Positions 34,749 to 43,970 of a DNA stretch of 48,643 bases are shown here, piece by piece (the first letter of the stretch is position 1; each line of letters starts with the position of its first letter). The DNA lies in contig JAFGHX010000143.1 in assembly GCA_016929905.1 (NCBI GenBank), forward strand, positions 1 to 48,643. Reading direction: 5' to 3'. This DNA is from Kiritimatiellia bacterium. GTDB lineage: Bacteria; Verrucomicrobiota; Kiritimatiellia; JAFGHX01. The notes below the pieces were generated by a model that worked only from the letters and a program-made list of their open reading frames with translations, was not told the origin of the DNA and searched no databases. The position numbers and the translations under genes are program-made.

Positions 34749-37700
34749 TCAGTCCTCCCCCAGCCACACCTTGCCGCGATACAGAACCGTGCCGGCCGGG
34801 CCGGCGTTGGTGTACGTGACCGTTGCGTCCGTGGCCGCGAAGTCCTCGTAGCCGGGCACGGCCTGCCAGCCGCCTGATCCAGCCAGACTGTCCCGGCATT
34901 CGATGGCATAACGGCGGGTGAGGCCGGTGTACGCCGGGCCGCTCGCCGCGACCGTGGGCAGCGAGACCGCGATGTGCGGTCCGGCAAGCTCCACGGCCAC
35001 GGCGAAGGTTGCGGCGCTACCCGTAGGATCGGTCCCGGCGATGTATTCCTCCGCGTTCGACATGCCGTCCCCGTCGAAATCGTCTTGCGCGCCGCCGTTC
35101 GGCACGGCGGTCCCGCCGAAATGGGCGGTCTCCCACGCGTCGGCCATCGCGTCGCGGTCGCCGTCCTGCTCCAAGGGCAGGAAGCTGTCGGGCTGCGTGC
35201 GCAGCATCAGCGCGTTGGCATAGGTGTAATATTCGTCGAAATAGCCGGCGTAGTTCGTGTCCGGGCCCTGTTTCAGCCGCAGCACGATCCGGCCGTCAGC
35301 GCCCGGCTCGATGCTCCGGAACCGGGTGACATAGCCGGCCTGCGTGTTGTAGCCGGCGTTGTACAGGGTGGTGTCCTCCGGCTGATGGTTGTCGATGTCC
35401 ACCACTTTGTAGGTGCCGGGCGTGGACGCGTTCTCGAAAGCCTCGGCGCCGATCAGCGTGCCGTAATGGCCGCGGGCGTCGGGCCCGGTGTAACTGGCGG
35501 CGCCGCGGTCGGCGTACAGGACCAGTTCGTACCGGCGGGCCGGGTCCAGCCCGGAGAAGGTCAGGGTCAGATCCTCCGTTCCATACGAGATCGTGCCGGC
35601 GCCGCTGAGTTTGGCGTTGAAGACGTTGTAGGCGTCCGTGCCGGAGGCGGGGTGCAGCCCCTGCGCGGCGATGACGCCGCGGCCGCCGGCGACAGTCAAG
35701 CGCACGCCCGTCTGCCGGCCGCTGGCGTAGTCCACGAGCAGGCCGGAGTCCGACTCCGCGGCGAATCCGTTGGTCGTGGTGTAGGTGGAGATGTTCTGGT
35801 TCGGCTGCCCGGCGAACCAGGCCAGATCGTTGTAGGCGGTGAACTCCGAGGGCGGCGCGGCGTCCGTCACCGTGATCTCGACGGCGACGCTGACCGGCCC
35901 GTTCGCCGCGCCCGAGCCGTTGTCCTCGACGGTGAACTCGCGCCCGTATGTGCCGGCGGCCAAGCCGGCGGTCGCGAACGTGATCGTGTGCGTGTTCTTG
36001 TCCGCGCTGCCGGCGGACGTACCGGAAGTCGGCGCGATGCTGAACTTGCTGGTGCTCTCGACCACGGAATAGGCCAGCGAACCGCCGCCGCCGTTCCAGA
36101 CCTGAAAGGTCGCATCGGGCGCATCCTGGCCTTCGGCGCAACTGACGGAGACGCTGGTGGTGCTCACGGCGATAGACGGCGGTGTCGTGCCCGCTTGGGT
36201 TGTCGCGTCGGCCAGGTTCGAGTAGTCGGAATTCCCGGCGGCATTGTAGGCTTTCACCATGTAGTAGAACTTCGTGCCCGCCGGCAGGTCCGAATCGCTG
36301 TAGGCGGTCGCATTGGCGCCCGGTGTGGCGATACGTTCCCACGTCGTTGTGCCGCTCTTGCGCCGGTCGATCTTGAAGCCGGTCTCGTTGTTGCTGTTGT
36401 CGGTCCAGGCCAGATCGATGCGGCTGGCGGAAACCGGCGCGGCGGTCAGATTCGAAGGCGCGGCGGGCGGGGTGGGCGCCGGGTCCCCGCCGAAGGTGCG
36501 CTGCCAGTGCCGCCAGTTGCCGCCCGGCGCCTTCTGGGCAAAGAAGAGGCGGACCGAGTTGCGGAACCGCAGCCAGCGCGGATGGTTCTGGCGGCGATGG
36601 TCGAGGTTCACATAGCCGTCGGGCGAGATGTTTTCGCGGCCGGACCAGGCGCCGGAGGCGGCGCTGTAGCGGTAGTAGGCGCCAATGTTCGGCATTTCGC
36701 CGGTCGGCTCAGGCGGCACGAACGTGTCCGGATATTCGCAGTGCCCGGTCGCCAGCCAGAGGTCGCCGTTCGGTTCCAGCAACAGGTCGGTGTAGGTTTC
36801 GATCGTCTCCCAACCCGCATCGTACTTCAACGCCAGCACGCCGGCGTTGTCCCGGTTGTTCCAGTACCCGAGCGTCATCTTTCCGGAAACGGGCATCTGA
36901 GCGGTGAAATGCACCGTCCCGCTGCTGTCCACGGCCGCCGATGCGCACCAATCGATGTAGTTGGCGGAGGCCCACTGGTCGTGCCGGCCCCAGGAGCCGT
37001 CGGCGTACCGGAGCCGCCGTTCAACGGCACGGTTGTACCCGCCGATGTAGCTCTTGTAGAAGATGTGCATGTGCCCGTCCTCATCCCGGAAGAGCGCGCC
37101 GTGCAAGGCGTGGCCGGTGCCGTTCTTGTCCCGCCACAGTTGCGGCGCGTCGAAGTCGGCCTGGCCGGCCCGCTTGCAGTAGTAGACGCAGCGGCTGCAA
37201 TTGTCCCAGTCCTCGGTTGTCCCGCCCCAGGGGTGTGTCCAATAGATGATGTGCACGTTGTTGCTGCCGTCCACCTCCACGCGCGGCGCCCAGTACCGGA
37301 TATCGGGAAAGGCCGGCACGCCGGTGGTGATGTCCTGTTCCGCGCTCCAGGCGCCCTGCGCGTAGCGGCGATAGAACATCTTGCGCCCGTAGCGGGGCTG
37401 CTCATAGACCAGGTGGACCGTGCCCGAATGATCCACGGCGATGGCAGGGCCTTGTCCGACGCCGATGTGCCGGTCGGTTGTCCAAGAGGCGCCGCCGTCC
37501 GTTGAACTGGAATAGTACAGGTTGCTGCCGTTGTTATGGACGAAATGGATGGTATCGCGCAGGTCGTCCGCCGCCACGTCGAACGTGGCATTGGTCGTCG
37601 CCTCCCACGCGCCCACGCGCACATCGCTGGTTGCGCCGCCGCTCGTCACCGTGATCTCGACGGCGACGCTGACCGGCCCGTTCGCCGCGCCGGAGCCGTT

Positions 37701-40352
37701 GTCCTCGACCGTGAACTCACGGTCGTATGTGCCGGCGGTCAGGCCGGCGGTGGCGAACGTGATCGTGTGCGTGTTTTTGTCCGCGCTGCCGGTGGAGGTG
37801 CCCGAGGCCGGCGCGATGCTCAACAGGCTGGAGCTTTCCACCACCGTGTAAGCCAGCGTCACGCCGCCGCCGTTCCAGACCTGGAAGGTCACATCGGGCG
37901 CGTTCTGGCCCTGGACGCAACTGACAGAGATGCTCGCGGTGCTCACCGCGATCGACGGCGGCATCACAGCGGCCTCGGTTGTCGCGTCGGCCACGTTCGA
38001 GTAGTCCGAATTCCCGGCGGCATTGTAGGCCTTCACCATGTAGTAGAACTTCGTGCTTGCCGGCAGCCCGGAATCGCTGTGGGTGGTGGCGCCGGCGGCC
38101 AGGTCGGTGATGCGCTCCCAGATGTCGGTGCCGCTCTTGCGCCGGTCGATCTTGAAGCCGGTCTCGTTGTTGCTGTTGTCCTGCCAGCTCAGCGCGATGC
38201 TCGTGGCCGACTGCGCCGCGGCAGCCAGGTTCGAGGGCGCGGCGGGGGGCAGGGGCCCGGAGCCGGTGACCGTGAACGTCGCCTCGGCCAGGGCGCTCCA
38301 GGTGGCGGCGTTCTTCAACCGCGCCATAACCGTCGAGGTGCTGTTCAGCGTGACCTCGGCGCTCGAGGTGCTGGAAGATGTGCCGCTGCGCACGCCGCCG
38401 CCGGACTCGCGCGGGTCGGCCCCGTCGGTGCGATAGTAGATCGTGCCGGTTTGACTCCGGCTGATCGTCAGTTTGAACCCGGCCGCGACAGTACCGCCGT
38501 GCTGCTGGTAGGTGGGTGGGTCCAGCGAGGGGTAGAGCTTGGCCCCGTTCATCGTCTGGTTACGGCACAGGGTCAGGAGCCGGTCCCCATTCCCATTCAT
38601 CAGGCTCAGAACGGCGTCGCGTGCGCCGTACCAGTGGTCGTTGCGGGTGAAGCGCGCGGTGCCCAGCGGGTCCGGCGTCTTGAGCTTCTTGTGCCCGTCG
38701 CCCCAGCGCGCGGATTCGCATACGACCGCGTCCTTCACATAGCTGCACAGTGTGCTCCAGCGGCTCCTTGAATTCGCGTCCGTCAGCGCGCCGCCGTTCT
38801 TCACGTGCCTGTACAGCCGGTCGGCGAACAGGACTCGGAAGTCCGGGTTCTTGAACAGGTTGCGGAACGGGCGCGCCACGTGCCGGTTCTTGTAGGGGTC
38901 ATACGGGTAACTGCTGCCCTCCGCCGCGGTCAGGAACTGGGGCTTGATCCAGGCCCCGTCGTGCGAGCGGCCGGGCGTGTTCTGCGGGGCCGGCCCGCTG
39001 TCGTGCCAGGAACTCTCCGCGTCCCAGGCCATGTACATCCCGGGCGCCGCGGCGTTGTTCCGGTTGATCCAATAGAGGTTGTTGAATCCGCCCTCCGACC
39101 ACGTCGAGATTTCCTGCCAGTCGCCGACGCCGGTATACCAGCAGAGGATGACATAGTCGCAAAACGAGGACACGTCGAGGTATCGCCTCATCTCGTCATA
39201 GCGTGCCGCATTGTCCAGATCGGTGCGGGCGCTGAGCGTGCTGAGGAAGTAGTTCCACCGCGAATCGCTCCCGCTCACGTCGCCGGCGTGGTTGGCGCAG
39301 AACCAATCGGTCTTGGCGCCCCCGAAATGGTCGGCGGCGAACCGCGCATCCGGCCGCTCGACCGGGTTGTACAGCCCCCAGTACAACCCGTTGATATACA
39401 AATGCATAAACGTCCCGCGCGAGCCGGCGCCGGACATGGCGATCTGGCTGTCGCGCGCCCACTGGTCGCGCACGTACGTCGTCTTTCTCTGGTTCTCGGG
39501 CATGTAGCCGGCCCAGCACCGATTCATGCCCGCGCGCAGGAAGATCTTGCCGAACGAGGTCGGGGCCGAACCCGCGTTCAAAGGCGCATCCTCGAAGAAC
39601 GGGTAGTTCAGCTTCTGTGGCCCGCCGTAGTTGGTCTTGAACAGGAAACGGAACGAGCGCTTCAGCGTCGGATGCGAGTGGGGCTTGATCCCGCAGTCGA
39701 TCTGGAACCCCGCGCGCCCGTCGGGATAAATCAGCTCGACCGAGCCGGGCTTCTCGAGCGTGTTCAGCCCGCCGCTGCCGCCCTGGGTGTAGACGCCCGC
39801 CGAGACCGAGGCGTTGAACATGTCCTCCTTCTTCATCACCAGCGAGAGCGTGGGGATGGCCTTGAAGGCGTTCCGGATCATCCCGCTATAGGCGGAGTTG
39901 TTCACGATATTCGGGTCCATGTCGTAGTCCGACTGGTTCGCGTAATGGAAGGAATCCGCCGGCCACACGGACGGGTAGTCCGCCGGCCGGGTCTGCGTCA
40001 GGATGTTGGCCAGGAAGATGTAGGTCTGTGTGAACGGGGTGGAAGTCGTCATCCCGCCCATGCAGCCGACCGCCCGCAGGCAAGTGGTCCGCGAAATCGA
40101 GACGGACCCGCCGTTGGCGAGAACCGTGCCGTAGGCGGCCGAGGGCGCCGACCCGTTGGTGGTGTACCGGATCGTCGCGCCGGCCGTGGCGCTCGATATC
40201 GTCACGCTGAATGTGGAATCGTAGAACCCGTGCTGGCGGCTGAACGTCGGCTTGGCCACCGTCGCGGCCCGGGACGGCGCGGCGAAGCCGCAAAGAAGCG
40301 CGGCACACAGCAGACACGTGTGGGTAGTGGACGGACGAAGTGGCGATAGCAT
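34749..40352 (-). CDS. Giant exported CotH-type exoprotein with Fn3, propeller and calcium-loop modules
   Basis: A 1,867-aa protein with a signal peptide (CLLCAALLCGFAAPSRA). A chitobiase-like sandwich (~30-110) is followed by a CotH region (~150-500) with LKRSFRFLFKTNYG, MHLYINGLYWGLYNPVERPD and MYMAWDAESSW; CotH proteins are protein-kinase-like. A second FN3_7-like sandwich lies at ~620-690. Then come Fn3 plus a BACON-like domain, a sialidase-like propeller (YYSSSTDGGASWTTD), a second Fn3 plus BACON copy, a beta domain, and a C-terminal DDFDGDGMSNAEEYIAGTDP calcium loop of the thrombospondin-3/dockerin type. GGGAGG precedes ATG 40352. Its promoter matches that of the ECF sigma gene upstream, so it is a likely direct target. 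Confidence 0.75.
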   Translation of the reverse strand: MLSPLRPSTTHTCLLCAALLCGFAAPSRAATVAKPTFSRQHGFYDSTFSVTISSATAGATIRYTTNGSAPSAAYGTVLANGGSVSISRTTCLRAVGCMGGMTTSTPFTQTYIFLANILTQTRPADYPSVWPADSFHYANQSDYDMDPNIVNNSAYSGMIRNAFKAIPTLSLVMKKEDMFNASVSAGVYTQGGSGGLNTLEKPGSVELIYPDGRAGFQIDCGIKPHSHPTLKRSFRFLFKTNYGGPQKLNYPFFEDAPLNAGSAPTSFGKIFLRAGMNRCWAGYMPENQRKTTYVRDQWARDSQIAMSGAGSRGTFMHLYINGLYWGLYNPVERPDARFAADHFGGAKTDWFCANHAGDVSGSDSRWNYFLSTLSARTDLDNAARYDEMRRYLDVSSFCDYVILCWYTGVGDWQEISTWSEGGFNNLYWINRNNAAAPGMYMAWDAESSWHDSGPAPQNTPGRSHDGAWIKPQFLTAAEGSSYPYDPYKNRHVARPFRNLFKNPDFRVLFADRLYRHVKNGGALTDANSRSRWSTLCSYVKDAVVCESARWGDGHKKLKTPDPLGTARFTRNDHWYGARDAVLSLMNGNGDRLLTLCRNQTMNGAKLYPSLDPPTYQQHGGTVAAGFKLTISRSQTGTIYYRTDGADPRESGGGVRSGTSSSTSSAEVTLNSTSTVMARLKNAATWSALAEATFTVTGSGPLPPAAPSNLAAAAQSATSIALSWQDNSNNETGFKIDRRKSGTDIWERITDLAAGATTHSDSGLPASTKFYYMVKAYNAAGNSDYSNVADATTEAAVMPPSIAVSTASISVSCVQGQNAPDVTFQVWNGGGVTLAYTVVESSSLLSIAPASGTSTGSADKNTHTITFATAGLTAGTYDREFTVEDNGSGAANGPVSVAVEITVTSGGATSDVRVGAWEATTNATFDVAADDLRDTIHFVHNNGSNLYYSSSTDGGASWTTDRHIGVGQGPAIAVDHSGTVHLVYEQPRYGRKMFYRRYAQGAWSAEQDITTGVPAFPDIRYWAPRVEVDGSNNVHIIYWTHPWGGTTEDWDNCSRCVYYCKRAGQADFDAPQLWRDKNGTGHALHGALFRDEDGHMHIFYKSYIGGYNRAVERRLRYADGSWGRHDQWASANYIDWCASAAVDSSGTVHFTAQMPVSGKMTLGYWNNRDNAGVLALKYDAGWETIETYTDLLLEPNGDLWLATGHCEYPDTFVPPEPTGEMPNIGAYYRYSAASGAWSGRENISPDGYVNLDHRRQNHPRWLRFRNSVRLFFAQKAPGGNWRHWQRTFGGDPAPTPPAAPSNLTAAPVSASRIDLAWTDNSNNETGFKIDRRKSGTTTWERIATPGANATAYSDSDLPAGTKFYYMVKAYNAAGNSDYSNLADATTQAGTTPPSIAVSTTSVSVSCAEGQDAPDATFQVWNGGGGSLAYSVVESTSKFSIAPTSGTSAGSADKNTHTITFATAGLAAGTYGREFTVEDNGSGAANGPVSVAVEITVTDAAPPSEFTAYNDLAWFAGQPNQNISTYTTTNGFAAESDSGLLVDYASGRQTGVRLTVAGGRGVIAAQGLHPASGTDAYNVFNAKLSGAGTISYGTEDLTLTFSGLDPARRYELVLYADRGAASYTGPDARGHYGTLIGAEAFENASTPGTYKVVDIDNHQPEDTTLYNAGYNTQAGYVTRFRSIEPGADGRIVLRLKQGPDTNYAGYFDEYYTYANALMLRTQPDSFLPLEQDGDRDAMADAWETAHFGGTAVPNGGAQDDFDGDGMSNAEEYIAGTDPTGSAATFAVAVELAGPHIAVSLPTVAASGPAYTGLTRRYAIECRDSLAGSGGWQAVPGYEDFAATDATVTYTNAGPAGTVLYRGKVWLGED
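35866..36470. repeat. Internal duplication, copy A (Fn3 + BACON-like)
   Basis: This stretch closely matches 37645-38250, offset by about 1,779 bp at its left end. Both encode an Fn3 domain (TGFKIDRRKSGT, FYYMVKAYNAAGNSDYSN) followed by a BACON-like domain ending VEDNGSGAANGPVSVAVEI. The propeller region lies between the copies. Confidence 0.8.
37645..38250. repeat. Internal duplication, copy B (Fn3 + BACON-like)
   Basis: The partner of 35866-36470 within the giant exoprotein gene. The high DNA similarity indicates recent duplication or ongoing gene conversion. It could allow deletion of the intervening propeller by recombination. Confidence 0.8.
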
Positions 40353-40441
40353 GTCTGGGCCTCCCTTTTTCCTCTGACTTACCGGCCGTGGACCGGGCGC
40401 TTGACGAGCGCCCGGCCCGGCGTGGGCCATCTTACGCCCGT

Positions 40442-40478
40442 ATATATGGGGAGTTCGCGGATTGTCACAGGAAAACGT
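40442..40478 (-). promoter_or_regulatory. Promoter-like module upstream of the CotH exoprotein
   Basis: On the minus strand: ACGTTTT, 2 bp, TGTGACAATC, 9 bp, CCCATATAT. The same elements with identical spacing lie at 43043-43079 ahead of the ECF sigma gene. Here it is about 90 bp before the start codon. The block could be an ECF promoter, although GTGACA and TATATA at about 16-bp spacing also resemble a housekeeping promoter. The rest of the 405-bp gap (40353-40757) holds only the two-hairpin repeat at 40545. Confidence 0.6.
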
Positions 40479-40544
40479 CAGGGTATCTGCAGGATTTTTT
40501 GGGGAGGCGTGCGGCGGGCCCTACGCAGAACCGCTGCTGTCCGG

Positions 40545-40591
40545 CGTACCAGGCCGAGGTCCGGCCTGCGCTTCGGTGAAGCGCGACCTAC
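40545..40591. repeat. Two-hairpin palindromic element
   Basis: CAGGCCG (40550-40556) pairs with CGGCCTG (40562-40568), and CGCTTC (40569-40574) with GAAGCG (40578-40583). Short GTA/TAC-type ends are visible. It has the same architecture as the element at 20845 and lies between the FecR-LamG gene and the exoprotein promoter. Confidence 0.5.
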
Positions 40592-40757
40592 CCGCGCGAT
40601 AGACGGGAAGACGGACACGTCTTACGGAAAACGTGCTGAGGGGGCGTTGGCCGGCAGCGAGGGTTCGCAAGGCGGGACGGCCCCGCAGCACACCGGTCGT
40701 CCGCACAACATGTTGGTGTCGGCGGGCTACCGAAGGCGCTTGTCGGCCGTCCTTCAT

Positions 40758-42452
40758 TCACTGCCGGGCGACTCTCGCCCGGCGGAGCCCAGCGCGGAAA
40801 AGCGAGCCGACTTCCTCGGCCGAGATGGCATGGCTGTACACGGCGACGAGATAGTACTCGCCGAGCCAATGGCGGCTGCGGCTGAATTCGTCGCCCAGCG
40901 CCAGCCGGGAATCCGGCCTCCACGGCGCGAAATCGCCGGCTGCCGTTACCGGCCCCTCGCGGATCGGCCACGCCTCGTCCAGATACTGCACGCCGGTGGC
41001 GCCGCGCGTGGCGTCCGCACCGTTGACGTAGCAGCGCGCGCGGCCGGACGCCTCGCGCGTGTACACCACGTGCGTCAGCGCGGCAGACACTGAACCCGGC
41101 CGCGTAGCCAGGGCCGGGCAGCCGTTTGATGCCGTCAGCGTCGTGCGTAGGCGGCAGTGGAACTGCTCCGCCCACTGGCCGAGCATGAAGCTGGCGTTGT
41201 CGAAGTCGCGCGACAGCGTGACGATGCGGGACGGGCCGGTGTGCAGAATCCCGCCGGACGCGTCGCGTACGGGCACGCCCTGTGTCGTGTCGGCCGGCCT
41301 GATCCAGACCTCGACCGTGAGTTCGTGGCTCGTTCGGCACGCCGCCGCTATCTTCGCGGCCGGTTCCCTGGAGGCGATGATTGTCGGGCGCCGCAACTCG
41401 AGTCCGCCGCCGGGCAGCCGGCGCACGGCGGCGGGGTCCGCGATCCACAGGTCCAGGGGCGCTCCCACACCCGACACGTCACGCACGCGCGGGCCGGTCC
41501 CCTCCTCGAACGTGTATAACGCGCACAACCCGGCGCGCCGCGCCGGTTCCGCCGGCCTGTGGCCGGTCACCGGTGCAACAGCCACCGCGGTTTCCCGGCC
41601 GATCAGCGCACGGTGCCCGGCACTCAAGTCGACCGTCTCCCCACTCAGCCGATTGCGGGCGCGTACCCGGCCTTCTTCGACTTCGACGCGTGTGGCCGCG
41701 GCCAGAACTTCGACGGTAAGCCGTGTGCCGGTCACCACGATCTGCGCGTGCCGCGTCTCGAAGGTCATGCGAGCATCGTCCGGCTGCTTCGCCACGTCGG
41801 CCCGGAGCCGGCCGCGTTCGAGACGCACGCGTTTGCCCAGCCGCCCGCTCAGAACGAGGCTCGATGCCTCCGCAATGTCCAGCCGGCTCTCCTCGCCCGC
41901 GTAACGGACGGTTGCGGCGGCGCCTGGATCCGTGCGAATCTCGGTATCACGGTCTAGTGCCATCCCTTCCCGGGCAGGTTGGACTTGGCCCTCACGGCCG
42001 ACATGCACCACGCCGGTGGCCGCTGTCAGCGCCGCGACACCGCCGGCCAGCGGGGGAACTGAATGGAACAGAACGCCGCCCACGATGACGAGCAGTGCGG
42101 CAGCCAGGCCCAGGCGCACACCCCAGGAGAAACCCGGAAACGGCCGGCGCCGTCGCAGCGGGATCGCCGCGGCGCGCCGCACACGGCGCATGGCCTTCCC
42201 TACAAACACGGCGTCACGCTGCCGGATGCCGACCGCGGCATACGCCCGGGCCACGAATTCCGGGGTCTGTTCCGCGCGAAACCAGCCGGCGATCGTCTGG
42301 TCCTCGGCAATCAACCGGGCGGCACGCCCAGCCGCCGGCTCCTCTTCGCGCAACGCTGCCAGGAGCCTCGCCAATTCCGGTTCCGCGGCCTCGCCGGTGA
42401 GATAGCGCACGCTCAGCTCGCTAAGCTCGGGTTGTTCCTGTGGCGAACTCAT
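40758..42452 (-). CDS. FecR-type membrane regulator (putative anti-sigma) with LamG domain
   Basis: A 564-aa protein. The cytoplasmic N-terminus (~1-105, VRYLTGEAAEPELARLLAAL) is of the kind that contacts sigma factors. A single membrane span lies at ~110-130 (VRLGLAAALLVIVGGVLF). A FecR-like domain follows at ~150-290 (TRLTVEVLAAATRVEVEEGR). A LamG/concanavalin-like domain occupies ~330-550 (CALYTFEEGTGPRVRDVSG, LTVEVWIRPADTTQG). It would hold the sigma factor until an outer carbohydrate or surface signal is sensed. Its start overlaps the end of the sigma gene by 32 bp, which indicates coupling. FecR-LamG pairs with ECF factors are familiar in this superphylum. Confidence 0.82.
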   Translation of the reverse strand: MSSPQEQPELSELSVRYLTGEAAEPELARLLAALREEEPAAGRAARLIAEDQTIAGWFRAEQTPEFVARAYAAVGIRQRDAVFVGKAMRRVRRAAAIPLRRRRPFPGFSWGVRLGLAAALLVIVGGVLFHSVPPLAGGVAALTAATGVVHVGREGQVQPAREGMALDRDTEIRTDPGAAATVRYAGEESRLDIAEASSLVLSGRLGKRVRLERGRLRADVAKQPDDARMTFETRHAQIVVTGTRLTVEVLAAATRVEVEEGRVRARNRLSGETVDLSAGHRALIGRETAVAVAPVTGHRPAEPARRAGLCALYTFEEGTGPRVRDVSGVGAPLDLWIADPAAVRRLPGGGLELRRPTIIASREPAAKIAAACRTSHELTVEVWIRPADTTQGVPVRDASGGILHTGPSRIVTLSRDFDNASFMLGQWAEQFHCRLRTTLTASNGCPALATRPGSVSAALTHVVYTREASGRARCYVNGADATRGATGVQYLDEAWPIREGPVTAAGDFAPWRPDSRLALGDEFSRSRHWLGEYYLVAVYSHAISAEEVGSLFRAGLRRARVARQ

Positions 42453-43023
42453 CGCCGTTCCGTCTCCATTCCGCCTGCCGGCGCTCGATGCAGCGCCTCA
42501 ACATCTGGTGCAGCCTGCTGATCCGCATGCGCACCGCACCCGCGCCCTGGCCGAGCCGTCTGGCCAACTGCTCGAACGTGCCGTCGCGCCCATGCACTTG
42601 CCTCAGAAAATCACGTTGCGTTTCCGGCAGTTGCCCCACGCAGTGGCGCAAGGCCTGCACGCGCATCTCCTGCTGCGGGCCCGCCGTCAGCCGGGCGGTC
42701 GCCTCCGTTATCTGGGCGCGCCAGTACTCCCGGAAGTGGCCTGCCACGCGCGTCCGCTTTTCCAGATGCGAAAGCGCCTTGTTCCGCGCGATCGCGGCAA
42801 GCCAGGCGAGGCAATTCGTGCCCGGGTGGTATTCATCAATGTGCTGGAACGCGAACACGAACGTCTGCTGGGCAAGATCGTCCACGGCAGCCGGATCATG
42901 AACGTATCCCGTCAGAATCGCGCGGATCCGTACGTGATACGCTTCGATCAGCAGGCCGAAGGCGTCCACATCACCCGCATGCACGCGTGCGACCGCTGCG
43001 TCCGTGTTCGGTTCGAGGTCCAT
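42421..43023 (-). CDS. ECF-type RNA polymerase sigma factor
   Basis: A 200-aa protein. Region 2 includes FGLLIEAYHVRIRAILTGYV and VDDLAQQTFVFAFQHI, then CLAWLAAIARNKALSHLEKR. Region 4 is LPETQRDFLRQVHGRDGTFE with LARRLGQGAGAVRMRISRLH. There is no sensory extension; control is presumably by the overlapping FecR-LamG protein. The promoter-like block 20 bp upstream matches the one before the giant exoprotein, suggesting autoregulation. Initiator ATG 43023 directly follows this block, so the leader is very short. Confidence 0.88.
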   Translation of the reverse strand: MDLEPNTDAAVARVHAGDVDAFGLLIEAYHVRIRAILTGYVHDPAAVDDLAQQTFVFAFQHIDEYHPGTNCLAWLAAIARNKALSHLEKRTRVAGHFREYWRAQITEATARLTAGPQQEMRVQALRHCVGQLPETQRDFLRQVHGRDGTFEQLARRLGQGAGAVRMRISRLHQMLRRCIERRQAEWRRNGDEFATGTTRA

Positions 43024-43042
43024 CGTCCGTTCTCCACCTTGA

Positions 43043-43079
43043 ATATATGGGAAGACGCCCGATTGTCACACCAAAACGT
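43043..43079 (-). promoter_or_regulatory. Promoter-like module upstream of the ECF sigma gene
   Basis: On the minus strand: ACGTTTT, 2 bp, TGTGACAATC, 9 bp, CCCATATAT. The three elements sit at the same offsets (12 and 18 bp) as in 40442-40478. The -10-like part ends about 20 bp before the sigma start codon. Confidence 0.6.
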
Positions 43080-43149
43080 GAGGAGCCCGTCCGGGGCAGC
43101 GCTGGATGAGGAGCCGGGTAGGGACGTTGCCGTTGGACATGACGGCGGC

Positions 43150-43566
43150 ATGTCGGTACGGGTCCGCCAGGGCCGGGATGTTTTCCAGCAGACCCGGCCG
43201 GGCGGTCCATGCCTGGAGGCCAGGATCGTGGCGGCCACCGGCACGGCGAAGGTCCGCGCGTACGCCACACATTCCCCGTCGACCGGCGTCTTGAGCGTGT
43301 TCCTGCTGAATAAGGATACGGTAGCCCGCGCCACAACGGTCACCCTGGCCCATTACACCGCACCCCCTTCCGCCGAACGCCGCGTATTCACGGGTTCCGG
43401 GCCCGACGACACGAGTCCAACCTGGACCCGGCAGTCGGAGGTGACCGTGAGTGCGGGCCAGCTCGCCTTGACTCTCGCCCCTGTCACCGTCACCGTCCTG
43501 AGCATGACGCCACAAGACACGCCCCCGGCCGCACCGACCGGACTCAGCGTCCGGCCCATTCCCTGA
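43150..43566 (+). pseudogene. C-terminal relic of a glycoside hydrolase
   Basis: The frame around KVRAYATHSPSTGVLSVFLL, then TWTRQSEVTVSAGQLALTLA and VTVTVLSMTP resembles the C-terminal beta-sandwich of arabinofuranosidase-type hydrolases. It is followed by the start of an Fn3 linker (PPAAPTGLSVRPIP) and a stop. No catalytic domain or start exists; upstream is the divergent sigma promoter. The left boundary is approximate. Confidence 0.6.
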
Positions 43567-43636
43567 TGGTGTGCGTCCGGGCTCAAGGCGGACGAATCGG
43601 ACCGGCTGCAGTTCCATGCCTGACTGCCGCGACGCG

Positions 43637-43729
43637 CTAGGGCCTCCGTCGGACGCGTCGGGGCTGGGCGCGTTCTATGCGGGCGCCTATCACAACGGGG
43701 CCGATGTCACCGTCTGGGACGGCCAGTAG
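43637..43729 (+). pseudogene. Relic fragment of an exported protein
   Basis: In a different frame from the glycosidase relic, the stretch LGPPSDASGLGAFYAGAY, then HNGADVTVWDGQ and a stop, looks like a piece of a secreted beta-rich protein. There is no start. It may be a decayed continuation of the same ancestral gene after frameshifts. Confidence 0.35.
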
Positions 43730-43760
43730 ATCATCGACGACCTCGGAAGTCGCCCCGGCT

Positions 43761-43965
43761 GCAGTGTGTTGACAAGGGCCTGCTGAACGACTTCGTGGTG
43801 CAGCATAAGGGGCAAGTCATCCCGGTGGACGTGAAGGCCGGGAGCCCCGGCCGGATGCGGACACTCCATCAGTTCGCCGATGCTGGCGGACCCGTGTGTG
43901 CCGTGCGTTCGTACGCCGGCCCACTTGAAAGGCAGGATTGCCGCACCCCTGGCGGCACTCCGTGA
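43761..43965 (+). pseudogene. C-terminal relic of a DUF4143-type ATPase
   Basis: The frame CVDKGLLNDFVVQHKGQVIP, then VDVKAGSPGRMRTLHQF and AVRSYAGPLERQ matches the nuclease-like C-terminal domain of AAA/DUF4143 proteins (pattern E/N-DFVV...V-D-VKAG). The ATPase half is absent, so it is only a remnant. Confidence 0.6.
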
Positions 43966-43970
43966 TATCC

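Noticed and set aside
34974..37505. An 843-codon plus-strand frame opposite the giant exoprotein
   Set aside because: Low-complexity Gly/Arg/Val composition typical of antisense to a repetitive gene; no ribosome site or recognisable fold.
40442..40478. Simple housekeeping sigma-70 promoter
   Set aside because: Not fully excluded, but conservation of the flanking ACGTTTT and exact spacing in two places favours a specific module.
34749..43023. FecR-LamG, sigma and exoprotein as a TonB-dependent iron uptake system
   Set aside because: The FecR similarity is only to the regulatory domain; no TonB receptor or siderophore gene is nearby.
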